A stretch of DNA of 64,000 nucleotides from RYN-124 sp033851845 (GTDB lineage: Bacteria > Actinomycetota > Actinomycetes > Mycobacteriales > SCTD01). The stretch covers positions 1-64,000 of the forward strand of contig JAWWOH010000058.1 of the NCBI GenBank assembly GCA_033851845.1, written 5' to 3'. Every line of letters starts with the position of its first letter. Position 1 is the first letter of the stretch. Below are positions 16,641 to 24,523 of the stretch, one piece after another. The translations under genes were made by a program, and so were the position numbers. Below the pieces are notes generated by a model, which saw only the letters and a list, made by a program, of their open reading frames with translations, had not been told where the DNA came from and ran no database searches.

Positions 16641-17762
16641 GTGCGCACTCCGCTGTCCGACGAGTTCGGCATCGAGATCGGGCTGTTCGCCTTCAGCTAC
16701 ATGCCCGACGTCGTCATCGAGGTCTGCAAGGCAGGTGGCATGGGCGTGCTCGGCGCCGTGCGGTTCACGCCGACCGAGCTCGCGGAGGCCATCGAGTACG
16801 TCGAGAGGGGAATCGGCGGGCGCCCATACGGCGTCGACGTCGTCATGCCCGCGAAGACCGAGGCGGTCGCCGGCATGGAGGTCGGCGAGATGCACGAGAT
16901 GCTCGAGAAGATGATCCCGCAGGAGCACAAGGACTTCGTCGAGCGCGTGCTGGATCAGTACGGCGTACCGAAGCTGCCCGACGGGGCGCAGCACCAACGC
17001 GACCTGCTGAGCTGGAACGACACCGAGGCGCGCCAGCAAGTGGAGATCTCGCTCGCCCGACCGGACGTGAAGATCATCGTCAATGCGCTCGGCCCGCCGC
17101 CGAAGGATGTCGTCGATCAGGCGCACGAGGCCGGGGTGAAGGTCGCTGCGCTCGTCGGCCGCAAGGAGCACGCGCTCAAGCAGGTCGCGAACGACGTGGA
17201 CATCATCGTGGCGCAGGGCACCGAGGCCGGCGGCCACAGCGGTGATGTGGCGACCATGGTGCTGGTGCCCGAGGTCGTCGATGCCGTCGGCGACCGGCCG
17301 GTGCTGGCGGCCGGCGGCATCGGCAGCGGCCGCCAGGTGGCCGCTGCGCTGGCCCTCGGCGCGCAGGGCGTCTGGACCGGCTCGATGTGGCTCAACACCG
17401 TGGAGTGCGCGCAGCCCGAGGCGATGTACCGGAAGTTCCACGCGGCCAGCTCGAGTGACGCCGTTCGGTCCCGGGCCTACACGGGCAAGCCTGCGCGCCA
17501 GCTCCGCACCGCCTGGACCGAGGCGTGGGACGACCCGGCCAACCCGGACCCGCTTGGCATGCCGCTGCAGTACATGCTGTGCGCAGAGGCACAGGACCGC
17601 ATCCGCCGGGCCGGCAAGGAGGAGCTGATGGGCACTCCGATCGGTCAGCTCGTCGGGTCGTTCACGGAGGTCCGCACGGTCGCCGAGGTCATCGCCCAGC
17701 TCCGCGACGACTACGAGCGCACGGTCTCGGGGCTGCCACGCCTCGCGCCCGCCCAGGTCTGA
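16641..17762 (+). CDS. Nitronate monooxygenase-family FMN enzyme
   Basis: FMN-binding TIM-barrel protein of 373 residues. The segment IIVAQGTEAGGHSGDVATM holds the conserved histidine of nitronate monooxygenases, followed by PVLAAGGIGSGRQVAAALALGAQGVW for phosphate binding of FMN. Over the C-terminal half it looks closer to the Rv1533 type of mycobacterial family member than to IpdC. In sterol operons such proteins may act as flavin reductases or double-bond isomerases rather than on nitroalkanes; the role here is inferred only from position between ltp2 and the P450. GTG 16641 has AAGGAG upstream at good distance. Confidence 0.8.
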   Translation: MRTPLSDEFGIEIGLFAFSYMPDVVIEVCKAGGMGVLGAVRFTPTELAEAIEYVERGIGGRPYGVDVVMPAKTEAVAGMEVGEMHEMLEKMIPQEHKDFVERVLDQYGVPKLPDGAQHQRDLLSWNDTEARQQVEISLARPDVKIIVNALGPPPKDVVDQAHEAGVKVAALVGRKEHALKQVANDVDIIVAQGTEAGGHSGDVATMVLVPEVVDAVGDRPVLAAGGIGSGRQVAAALALGAQGVWTGSMWLNTVECAQPEAMYRKFHAASSSDAVRSRAYTGKPARQLRTAWTEAWDDPANPDPLGMPLQYMLCAEAQDRIRRAGKEELMGTPIGQLVGSFTEVRTVAEVIAQLRDDYERTVSGLPRLAPAQV

Positions 17763-17790
17763 CCCCCCGCTTCCAGCTCAGGAGATCCGC

Positions 17791-19050
17791 ATGACCGCAC
17801 CCGCCGACGGCAAGCCCCGCTGCCCGGTCGACATCGACCTGATCGACCCGGAGACCTTCGCCGACGGTCTTCCGCTCGAGCAGTTCGCCGCCATGCGCGA
17901 GAAGGCCCCGGTGTTCTGGCACGAGCAGGAGGGCAGCTGGGGCGACGGCTTCTGGGTCGTCACGCGGCACCAGGACGTGCAGGAGGTGTCACGGCTGCCC
18001 GAGGTCTTCTCGTCGTACGAGCGCGGAGCGCTCCTGCACACCGGTCCGCAGCAGGACGAGGAGCAGGCGCTGCAGATGACGCGGATGCTCATGCTGAACA
18101 TGGATCCGCCGGAGCACAGCTCGTACCGCAACATCGTGCAGCGGGCGTTCACACCGCGGACGATCCGCAACCTCGAGGGTCGGCTGCAGGAGTTCGCCGA
18201 TGACATCATCGACCGGGCGCTGGCGAAGGGCGAAGGCGACTTCGTCAAGGACGTCGCCGCCGAGCTGCCCCTGCTTGCCATCTGCGAGCTCATCGGCGTC
18301 CCGGCCGAGGACCGCGTCAAGATCTTCGACCTGTCGAACCGGTTGATCGGCTTTGACGACCCGGAGTTCCGCACCACCCCGGACGACGCCCACCTCGCGT
18401 CGATGGAGATGTACATGTACGCCGACGGCATCGCGGCCGCTCGGCGCGAGTGTCCCGCGGACGACATCGCCACCAAGCTGCTGCAGGCCGAGGTGGAGGG
18501 TGGCGCGCTCACCCAGGAGCAGTTCGACGTCTTCTTCCTGCTGCTCACCGTCGCGGGCAACGAGACAACGCGCAACGCCATCTCGCACGGCATGCAGGCG
18601 TTCTTCGACCACCCCGACCAGTGGGAGCTGTTCAAGAAGGAGCGGCCGCTGGAGACCGCGGTCGAGGAGATCATCCGGTGGGCCACGCCGGTCATGCAGT
18701 TCCAGCGCACTGCGCTGTCGGACTACGTGCTCGACGGCCAGCAGATCCGCAAGGGCGACCGGGTCGCGATCTACTACTCCGCCGCCAACCGCGACGTCAC
18801 CGCGCTGGACGACCCGGACCGCTTCGACGTCACCCGCAAGGACAACGACCACGTCGCGTTCGGTGGCGGTGGGCCGCACTTCTGCCTGGGCGCCAACCTC
18901 GCCCGGGCCGAGGTCCGGATCATGTTCGACACCATCGCGAACCGGATGCCCGACATCGCGCCGATCGGTGAGCCGCGCACCTTGCGCTCGATGTTCATCA
19001 ACGGCATCAAGGAGATCCCCGTCCGATACGCACCGAGGAGCGACGCGTGA
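17791..19050 (+). CDS. Cytochrome P450, CYP125/CYP142-like sterol 26-monooxygenase
   Basis: Cytochrome P450 of 419 residues. The I-helix reads TVAGNETTRNAI, the K-helix ExxR lies in EEIIRWATPVMQFQRTA, and the heme ligand is Cys365 in FGGGGPHFCLGANLAR. Blocks such as AGNETTRN and RWATP...FQRTAL match CYP125A1. That enzyme oxidises the C26 terminal carbon of cholesterol and cholestenone to the acid that FadD19 activates. CYP142 and CYP124 are close relatives and cannot be excluded. It needs a ferredoxin; the one at 10240-10461 is a candidate. The next gene starts within its stop (GTGA). Confidence 0.87.
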   Translation: MTAPADGKPRCPVDIDLIDPETFADGLPLEQFAAMREKAPVFWHEQEGSWGDGFWVVTRHQDVQEVSRLPEVFSSYERGALLHTGPQQDEEQALQMTRMLMLNMDPPEHSSYRNIVQRAFTPRTIRNLEGRLQEFADDIIDRALAKGEGDFVKDVAAELPLLAICELIGVPAEDRVKIFDLSNRLIGFDDPEFRTTPDDAHLASMEMYMYADGIAAARRECPADDIATKLLQAEVEGGALTQEQFDVFFLLLTVAGNETTRNAISHGMQAFFDHPDQWELFKKERPLETAVEEIIRWATPVMQFQRTALSDYVLDGQQIRKGDRVAIYYSAANRDVTALDDPDRFDVTRKDNDHVAFGGGGPHFCLGANLARAEVRIMFDTIANRMPDIAPIGEPRTLRSMFINGIKEIPVRYAPRSDA

Positions 19051-20603
19051 CCGAGCTCGGCTTCTGGCGGATCGCCGCCGGCGACCCCGACAAGATCGCC
19101 GTGGTCGAGCCTGACCACACCGAGCACAAGGCCGGTGACCTGCTGACCGCGTGCAACCAGGTCGTACACGGCCTGCGTGCGCTCGGTGTGGGCCACGGCG
19201 ACGTCGTCGCGATGCACCTGCCCAACGGCGCGCCGTACCTCGAGATCCTGCTCGCCGTACAGCAGGCCGGCATGTACGTCGTACCGATCAACTACCACTT
19301 CGTCGGGCCCGAGATCGCCTACGTCCTCGAGGACTCCGAGGCCAAGGCGTTCATCACCCATGAGCGGTTCGGTGCCGAGGCGGTGCGGGCGGCGAGCGAG
19401 ATCTCGCTGCCGAAGGAGGCCCGCTTCACGGTAGGCGACGTCGAGGGCTTCCGGCCGTACGCCGAGCTGAAGGCCGGCCAACCGACGACGCTGCCGGAGG
19501 ACCGCAAGGCCGGCGGTCTCATGAACTACACGTCCGGCACGACCGGCAAGCCCAAGGGCGTCAAGCGGCCGCTGCCGCCGATCGACCCAGACACGATGGC
19601 CGAGATGGGCACCTTCCTGCACATGCTGTTCGGTATCGAGAACCACGCCGACAACGTGCACATCACCGTCGCGCCGCTCTACCACACCGCCGTCGCGCAG
19701 TTCACCCAGGCGGCGATCCACTCCGGCCACAAGGTCGTCCTCATGGACAAGTGGACGCCCGAGGGGACGCTCGAGCGGATCGACCGCTACAAGGTCACGA
19801 CCAGCCACATGGTCCCGACGATGTTCCACCGCCTGCTGCAGCTGCCGGAGGAGGAACGGGCCAAGTACGACGTGTCGTCGCTGCGCTGCATGATCCACTC
19901 CGCGGCGCCGTGCCCCATCCCGACGAAGCGCAAGATGCTTGACTGGTGGGGGCCGGTCATCTGGGAGTACTACGCTGCGACTGAGGGCGGTGGCACCACC
20001 GCGACCCCGGCCGACTGGGAGCGCAAGCCGGGAACGGTCGGCAGTGTCTGGCCGGGCAGCGAGGTGAAGATCCTCGACGACGACGGCAACGAGCTGCCGC
20101 CGGGTCAGATCGGCACCGTCTGGATGAAGATGGGCGACCGGACCTTCGAGTACCACGGCGATCCCGAAAAGACGAAGAAGAGCTGGAACGACCAGGGCTT
20201 CTTCACCGTCGGCGACGCCGGCGAGATGGACGAGGACGGCTTCCTGTTCCTGCGCGACCGCAAGATCGACATGATCATCGCCGGCGGCGTCAACATCTAC
20301 CCGGCGGAGACCGAGTCGGTGCTGCTGCAGCACCCGAAGGTGAACGACGCCGCGGTGTTCGGCATCCCGAACGAGGACACCGGCGAGGAGATCAAGGCGA
20401 CCGTCCAGCCCGCAGAGGGGGTCGAGACCGGGCCGGAGCTCGAGCAGGAGCTCATCGCCTTCTGCGCCGAGCACCTCGCGAAGTACAAGGTGCCTCGCTC
20501 GATCGACTTCCTCGACGACTTCCCCCGCACGGAGACGGGCAAGCTGCTCAAGCGGCAGCTGCGCGACCCGTACTGGGCCGGCCGCACGTCGCAGCTGGTC
20601 TGA
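19047..20603 (+). CDS. Acyl-CoA synthetase (AMP-forming)
   Basis: Adenylate-forming synthetase of 518 residues. P-loop motif TSGTTGKPKG lies near residue 158, the A5-type YYAATEGGG near 307, the aspartate of VGDAGEMDEDGFLFLRDRKID near 380-400, and the C-terminal catalytic lysine in RTETGKLLKR. It is complete. It does not closely resemble FadD3, FadD17 or FadD19 as I recall them, so a substrate such as a shortened steroid acid is only inferred from the operon. GTG 19047 overlaps the P450 stop; the following gene's ATG overlaps its stop by one base. Confidence 0.87.
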   Translation: MTELGFWRIAAGDPDKIAVVEPDHTEHKAGDLLTACNQVVHGLRALGVGHGDVVAMHLPNGAPYLEILLAVQQAGMYVVPINYHFVGPEIAYVLEDSEAKAFITHERFGAEAVRAASEISLPKEARFTVGDVEGFRPYAELKAGQPTTLPEDRKAGGLMNYTSGTTGKPKGVKRPLPPIDPDTMAEMGTFLHMLFGIENHADNVHITVAPLYHTAVAQFTQAAIHSGHKVVLMDKWTPEGTLERIDRYKVTTSHMVPTMFHRLLQLPEEERAKYDVSSLRCMIHSAAPCPIPTKRKMLDWWGPVIWEYYAATEGGGTTATPADWERKPGTVGSVWPGSEVKILDDDGNELPPGQIGTVWMKMGDRTFEYHGDPEKTKKSWNDQGFFTVGDAGEMDEDGFLFLRDRKIDMIIAGGVNIYPAETESVLLQHPKVNDAAVFGIPNEDTGEEIKATVQPAEGVETGPELEQELIAFCAEHLAKYKVPRSIDFLDDFPRTETGKLLKRQLRDPYWAGRTSQLV

Positions 20604-21049
20604 TGGCGGACACCAAGGTGCTGAGCGCGCCGCACTTCATGGAGTTCCCGTACACCCGTTCCACCGGCCCCGTCGTCGGCGCCTTCCTCACCGGCCTGCG
20701 CGACCGCAAGGTTCTCGGCGCGAAGGCCAGCGACGGACGTGTCGTCGTACCGCCGATGGAGTACGACGCCGTCACTGCCGCAGCGACGCAGGCCGACGCG
20801 TTGGTGCCGGTGGCGGACGAGGGCGTCGTGACCAGCTGGTCGTGGAACCCCAAGCCGCGCCCCGGGCAGCCGTTCGAGCAGCCGTTCGCGTGGGCGCTCG
20901 TGCAGCTCGACGGTGCCGACACCGGTCTGCTGCACGCGCTCGATGCGCCGCGGGAGTCGATCCGCACGGGGATGCGGGTACGGATCCGGTGGGCCGACGA
21001 GACGGTGGGCTTCATCAACGACATCCAGTGCTTCGAGCCGGCGTCATGA
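20603..21049 (+). CDS. DUF35-type OB-fold protein lacking the zinc ribbon
   Basis: Protein of 148 residues that aligns by eye with DUF35 OB-fold proteins. The usual zinc-ribbon cysteines are absent: where a C-x2-C pair would be, it reads KVLGAKASDGRVVVPPMEYD. The OB-fold half is intact (DEGVVTSWSW, PFAWALVQLDGADTGLLHA, VRIRWADE). DUF35 proteins act as acyl-CoA-binding partners of thiolase-fold enzymes. It overlaps the next DUF35 gene by 4 bases (ATGA), so the two products likely assemble together, possibly with Ltp3/Ltp4 just downstream. I recall a single two-domain protein at this place in mycobacteria (Rv3521), which would make this a split version. Confidence 0.8.
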   Translation: MADTKVLSAPHFMEFPYTRSTGPVVGAFLTGLRDRKVLGAKASDGRVVVPPMEYDAVTAAATQADALVPVADEGVVTSWSWNPKPRPGQPFEQPFAWALVQLDGADTGLLHALDAPRESIRTGMRVRIRWADETVGFINDIQCFEPAS

Positions 21050-21555
21050 CCGAGACGACCACTGACACCGGCGGCCCGATCACCGGCATCGTCACGCCGA
21101 TCCGGCTCGACTACACGTACACACCGGGCACGGCGCCGTCGCAGTTCCTGCGCGCCATGAAGGAGGGCCGGATCGTCGGCCGGCGCTGCCCGGGCTGCTC
21201 GAAGGTCTACGTACCGCCGCGCGGAAGCTGCCCGATGTGCGGCGTGGAGTTCGCCGAGGAGGTGCAGGTCGCCGACACCGGCACGCTGGTGACATTCGCC
21301 GTCGTCAACGTCAACTTCGCAAACCGGGTCATCGAGCTGCCTTACGTGTCCGGCGAGGTGCGCTTCGACGGCTCCGACACGACGTCGATGGTTCTGGTGC
21401 AGGGCATCCCCGTCGACGAGGTGCGGATGGGCATGCGGGTCAAGGCGCACTGGGTCCCGAAGGACCAGTGGGACTTCACCTTCGCCAACATCGACTACGT
21501 CGAGCCGATCGATGAGCCGGACGCCGACTACGAGAGCTACAGGGAGTTCATCTGA
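21046..21555 (+). CDS. DUF35-type zinc-ribbon OB-fold protein
   Basis: Protein of 169 residues with an intact zinc ribbon, RRCPGC near residue 47 and SCPMC near 62, followed by an OB-fold (DTGTLVTFAVVNVNF to VKAHWVPKD). Proteins of this kind bind acyl-CoA and are obligate partners of thiolase-fold aldolases and thiolases. It is sandwiched between the zinc-less DUF35 gene and ltp4, with a 4-base overlap upstream and a 1-base overlap downstream. A complex of both DUF35 proteins with Ltp4 and Ltp3 is a reasonable inference. Confidence 0.85.
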   Translation: MTETTTDTGGPITGIVTPIRLDYTYTPGTAPSQFLRAMKEGRIVGRRCPGCSKVYVPPRGSCPMCGVEFAEEVQVADTGTLVTFAVVNVNFANRVIELPYVSGEVRFDGSDTTSMVLVQGIPVDEVRMGMRVKAHWVPKDQWDFTFANIDYVEPIDEPDADYESYREFI

Positions 21556-22607
21556 TGCGCGACGTGGCGGTGATCTCGTACGCGCAGAGCGCGACCCGGC
21601 GCGATCAGACGCGCAACGAGGTCGAGATCCTCATGCCGGTACTTCGCGAGGCGATGGCGCCGACCGGCCTGACGACGCACGACATGGGCTTCACCTGCTC
21701 CGGCAGCAGCGACTACCTCGCGGGACAGGCCTTCGCGTTCGTGCAGGCGCTGGATGCGGTAGGCCCGTGGCCGCCGATCCAGGAGTCGCACGTCGAGATG
21801 GACGGTGCCTGGGCGCTCTACGAGGCCTGGGTGCGCCTGCAACACGGCGACATCGACACCGCGCTGGTCTACGCGTTCGGTAAGAGCTCACCCGGCGACG
21901 TCGGCCGGGTGCTGTCCCGGCAGCTGGACCCCTACGTCGCCGGCCCGCTCTGGCCCGACTCCGTCAGTCTCGCCGCTCTGCAGGCGCGGGCCTTCCTCGA
22001 GGCAGGTCACGACGAGAAGGACCTGGCCCGCGTCGTTGCACGCAGCCGCCGCAATGCCGTCGGCAACCCGCACGCCCAGCTCTCCGGTGAGGTCGACGAG
22101 GCAGCCCTGCTCGACGAGCCGCTCTACGCCGATCCGCTGCGGCTCCACGACTGCCCGACGATCGCGGACGGCGCCGCTGTCGTCGTGCTCGCGGCGGGGG
22201 ACAAGGCGCGCGAGCTGTGCGAGCGACCGGCATGGATCCGCGGCATCGACCACCGCATCGACGTCCAGTCCCTCGGGGCTCGCAACCTGGCGACGTCGGA
22301 GAGCACCCGCCTCGCCGGGGAGAAGGCAGGCGTCGACGGTCGCGCCGACCTCGCCGAGATCCACGCGCCGTTCTCTCACCAGGAGCTGATCGTGGCCGAG
22401 GCGCTCGGGCTCGACGAGGGCAGCACGTCGATGAACCCCTCCGGCGGTGCACTCGCGTCCAACCCGGTGATGGTGGCCGGGCTGGTCCGCATCGGGGAGG
22501 CGGCCCGCCGGCTGTCGGCCGGTGACGGGCAGCGCGCCGTCGCCCATGCGACCAGCGGCCCGGCTCTGCAGCAGAACCTCGTCGCCGTACTGGAGACAGA
22601 CTCATGA
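21555..22607 (+). CDS. ltp4: Ltp4-like thiolase-fold protein
   Basis: Thiolase-fold protein of 350 residues. The N-terminal domain lacks the nucleophilic cysteine: the expected CGSG region reads VEMDGAWALYEA. The C-terminal domain keeps MNPSGGALASNPVMVAGLVRI, the GGxxxxGHPxGA-like loop with histidine missing. Known Rhodococcus ltp3 and ltp4 are needed for degrading sterols with branched C24 side chains, where an aldol cleavage is required. The start and stop overlap its neighbours, supporting tight coupling with the DUF35 protein and Ltp3. Confidence 0.85.
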   Translation: MRDVAVISYAQSATRRDQTRNEVEILMPVLREAMAPTGLTTHDMGFTCSGSSDYLAGQAFAFVQALDAVGPWPPIQESHVEMDGAWALYEAWVRLQHGDIDTALVYAFGKSSPGDVGRVLSRQLDPYVAGPLWPDSVSLAALQARAFLEAGHDEKDLARVVARSRRNAVGNPHAQLSGEVDEAALLDEPLYADPLRLHDCPTIADGAAVVVLAAGDKARELCERPAWIRGIDHRIDVQSLGARNLATSESTRLAGEKAGVDGRADLAEIHAPFSHQELIVAEALGLDEGSTSMNPSGGALASNPVMVAGLVRIGEAARRLSAGDGQRAVAHATSGPALQQNLVAVLETDS

Positions 22608-23767
22608 GCGGGCAACTGGCGGCGGTCCTCGGGACCGGGCAGACCAAGCACGTCGCGAAGCGCGAGGACGTCTCCATCGCGGGGCTCGTCCGGGAGGCGG
22701 CCGATCGTGCCCTCGAGGACGCCGGGCTCACCTACGCCGACATCGATGCGGTCGTGATCGGCAAGGCGCCCGACATGTTCGAGGGCGTGATGATGCCGGA
22801 GCTCTACCTCGCGGAGGCGCTCGGGGCGATCGGCAAGCCCATGATCCGCGTGCACACTGCGGGCTCCGTCGGAGGATCAACCTCCATCGTCGCGACCCAC
22901 TTGGTGCAGGCCGGGGTCCACGAACGGGTTCTGACTGTCGCCTTCGAGAAGCAGTCCGAGAGCAACGCGATGTGGGCGCTCTCCATCAAGATCCCGTTCT
23001 CGCAGCCGCTCGTCGCGGGAGCCGGCGGCTACTTCGCCCCCATCATCCGCGGCTACATCCGCAAGGCCGACGCTCCGCTCGACACCGGGTTCCGGGTCGT
23101 GCTCAAGGACCGGCTCAACGCGCTGAAGAACCCTTATGCGCACTTGCACCAGCCGGACATCTCGATGGAGCAGATTGTCGAGTCGCCGCTGCTCTGGGAC
23201 CCGATCCGGTACGCCGAGACGTGCCCGTCGTCCGATGGTGCGGCGGCGATGGTGATCGGGAGCGAGAAGGCGGCCGACGCGAGCAGCCGGCCGGTGGCCT
23301 GGATCCACGGAACGGCCGTGCGGTCCGAGCCGACGATGGGCGCCGGCCGTGACAGGGTCAACCCGCACGCCGGCCGTGACTGCGCGAAGGCGGTGTACGC
23401 CGAAGCCGGCATCACCGACCCGTTCACCGAGATCGACTGCGCCGAGATCTACGTGCCGTTCAGCTGGTTCGAGCCGATGTGGCTGGAGAACCTCGGCTTC
23501 GCCGAGGAGGGCACCGGCTGGAAGATGGTGCACGACGGCACGACGGCCCTCGACGGCGACCTGCCCATCAACATGTCGGGCGGCGTGCTCTCGTCGAACC
23601 CGATCGGCGCCTCCGGGATGATCCGCTTCCTCGAGGTCGCCAACCAGGTGCGTGGCACCGCCGGGGAGCACCAGGTCGACAACGCGCGCAAGGCCCTTGG
23701 CCATGCGTACGGCGGCGGCTCGCAGTTCTTTGCCATGTGGGTCGTCGGAAAGGACAAGCCAAAGTGA
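22604..23767 (+). CDS. ltp3: Ltp3-like thiolase-fold protein
   Basis: Thiolase-fold protein of 387 residues. Where thiolases carry the nucleophilic cysteine it reads VHTAGSVGGSTSIVA, so no acyl-cysteine can form there. The C-terminal loop is LPINMSGGVLSSNPIGASGMIRFLEV. Clear relationship to the mycobacterial Ltp3 (Rv3523) branch. Together with Ltp4 and a DUF35 partner it is expected to perform retro-aldol cleavage in C24-branched sterol side chains rather than thiolysis; this follows from family knowledge and the missing cysteine. It overlaps ltp4 (ATGA) and the following SDR (GTGA). Confidence 0.87.
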   Translation: MSGQLAAVLGTGQTKHVAKREDVSIAGLVREAADRALEDAGLTYADIDAVVIGKAPDMFEGVMMPELYLAEALGAIGKPMIRVHTAGSVGGSTSIVATHLVQAGVHERVLTVAFEKQSESNAMWALSIKIPFSQPLVAGAGGYFAPIIRGYIRKADAPLDTGFRVVLKDRLNALKNPYAHLHQPDISMEQIVESPLLWDPIRYAETCPSSDGAAAMVIGSEKAADASSRPVAWIHGTAVRSEPTMGAGRDRVNPHAGRDCAKAVYAEAGITDPFTEIDCAEIYVPFSWFEPMWLENLGFAEEGTGWKMVHDGTTALDGDLPINMSGGVLSSNPIGASGMIRFLEVANQVRGTAGEHQVDNARKALGHAYGGGSQFFAMWVVGKDKPK

Positions 23768-24522
23768 CCGGTCGGCTCGAGGGGAAGGTCGCGCTGATCA
23801 GCGGCGGGGCCAGGGGAATGGGTGCGGCCACCGCGCGGCTGTTCGTGGCCGAGGGGGCGAAGGTCGTCATCGGCGACGTGCTGCCGGAGGTCAAGGAGAC
23901 GGCGGCAGCCATCGGTGACGACGCGCACGCGGTGACGCTCGACGTCACCGACGAGGCGTCCTGGCAGGCGGCGGTCACCGAGACCGAGTCGCGGTTCGGC
24001 AAGCTCGACATCCTCGTCAACAACGCTGGCATCCTGCTGATCAAGGGCATCGCCGACACGACAGAGGCGGAGTTCCGCAAGGTGCAGGACGTCAACGTCG
24101 TGGGCGTCTTCCTCGGGATCCGCGAAGCGGCTCCCGCGATCAAGCGGGCCGGCGGCGGTGCGATCGTCAACCTGTCGAGCGTCGAGGGCTTCGGCGGCAA
24201 CAAGTACGTCATCGCCTACGGCGCCAGCAAGTTCGCCGTACGAGGGATGACGAAGTGCGCGGCGATGGAGCTCGCCGTCGACGGAATCCGCGTCAACAGC
24301 GTGCACCCCGGTGGCATCGACACCCCGATGGTCCGCGCCTTCGCGCCCAAGGACGAGCACGTCGCATCGGTCGGGAAGCAGGTGCCGCTCAAGCGCACCG
24401 GCACGCCGGAGGAGGTCGCCGAGGCCGTCGCGTGGCTGGCGAGCGACGCGGCGTCGTACGTCACCGGCGCCGAGCTCGCTGTCGACGGCGGCGCCATCGC
24501 CGGGTCAGGGTTCAAGCACTGA
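23764..24522 (+). CDS. SDR, 3-alpha(or 20-beta)-hydroxysteroid dehydrogenase-like
   Basis: Classical short-chain dehydrogenase of 252 residues. Motifs are SGGARGMG at the cofactor site, NNAG near residue 91, the catalytic serine in LSSVEG and YGASK. The sequence around the start and VDGGAIAGSG at the end resemble the FabG3/Rv2002 20-beta-hydroxysteroid dehydrogenase group. In the operon it could oxidise a hydroxyacyl-CoA or a steroid hydroxyl; the substrate is inferred. GTG 23764 overlaps the ltp3 stop. Confidence 0.87.
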   Translation: MTGRLEGKVALISGGARGMGAATARLFVAEGAKVVIGDVLPEVKETAAAIGDDAHAVTLDVTDEASWQAAVTETESRFGKLDILVNNAGILLIKGIADTTEAEFRKVQDVNVVGVFLGIREAAPAIKRAGGGAIVNLSSVEGFGGNKYVIAYGASKFAVRGMTKCAAMELAVDGIRVNSVHPGGIDTPMVRAFAPKDEHVASVGKQVPLKRTGTPEEVAEAVAWLASDAASYVTGAELAVDGGAIAGSGFKH

Positions 24523-24523
24523 C

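Noticed and set aside
16641..17762. IpdC (steroid ring C/D degradation reductase)
   Set aside because: Same superfamily, but the sequence looks closer to the Rv1533 type of nitronate monooxygenase-like protein, and no other ring C/D genes (ipdA, ipdB, fadD3, kstR2) are in the window.
19047..20603. Naming this acyl-CoA synthetase FadD3
   Set aside because: It lacks the characteristic FadD3 sequence blocks as I recall them, and the HIP-degradation genes that accompany fadD3 are absent.
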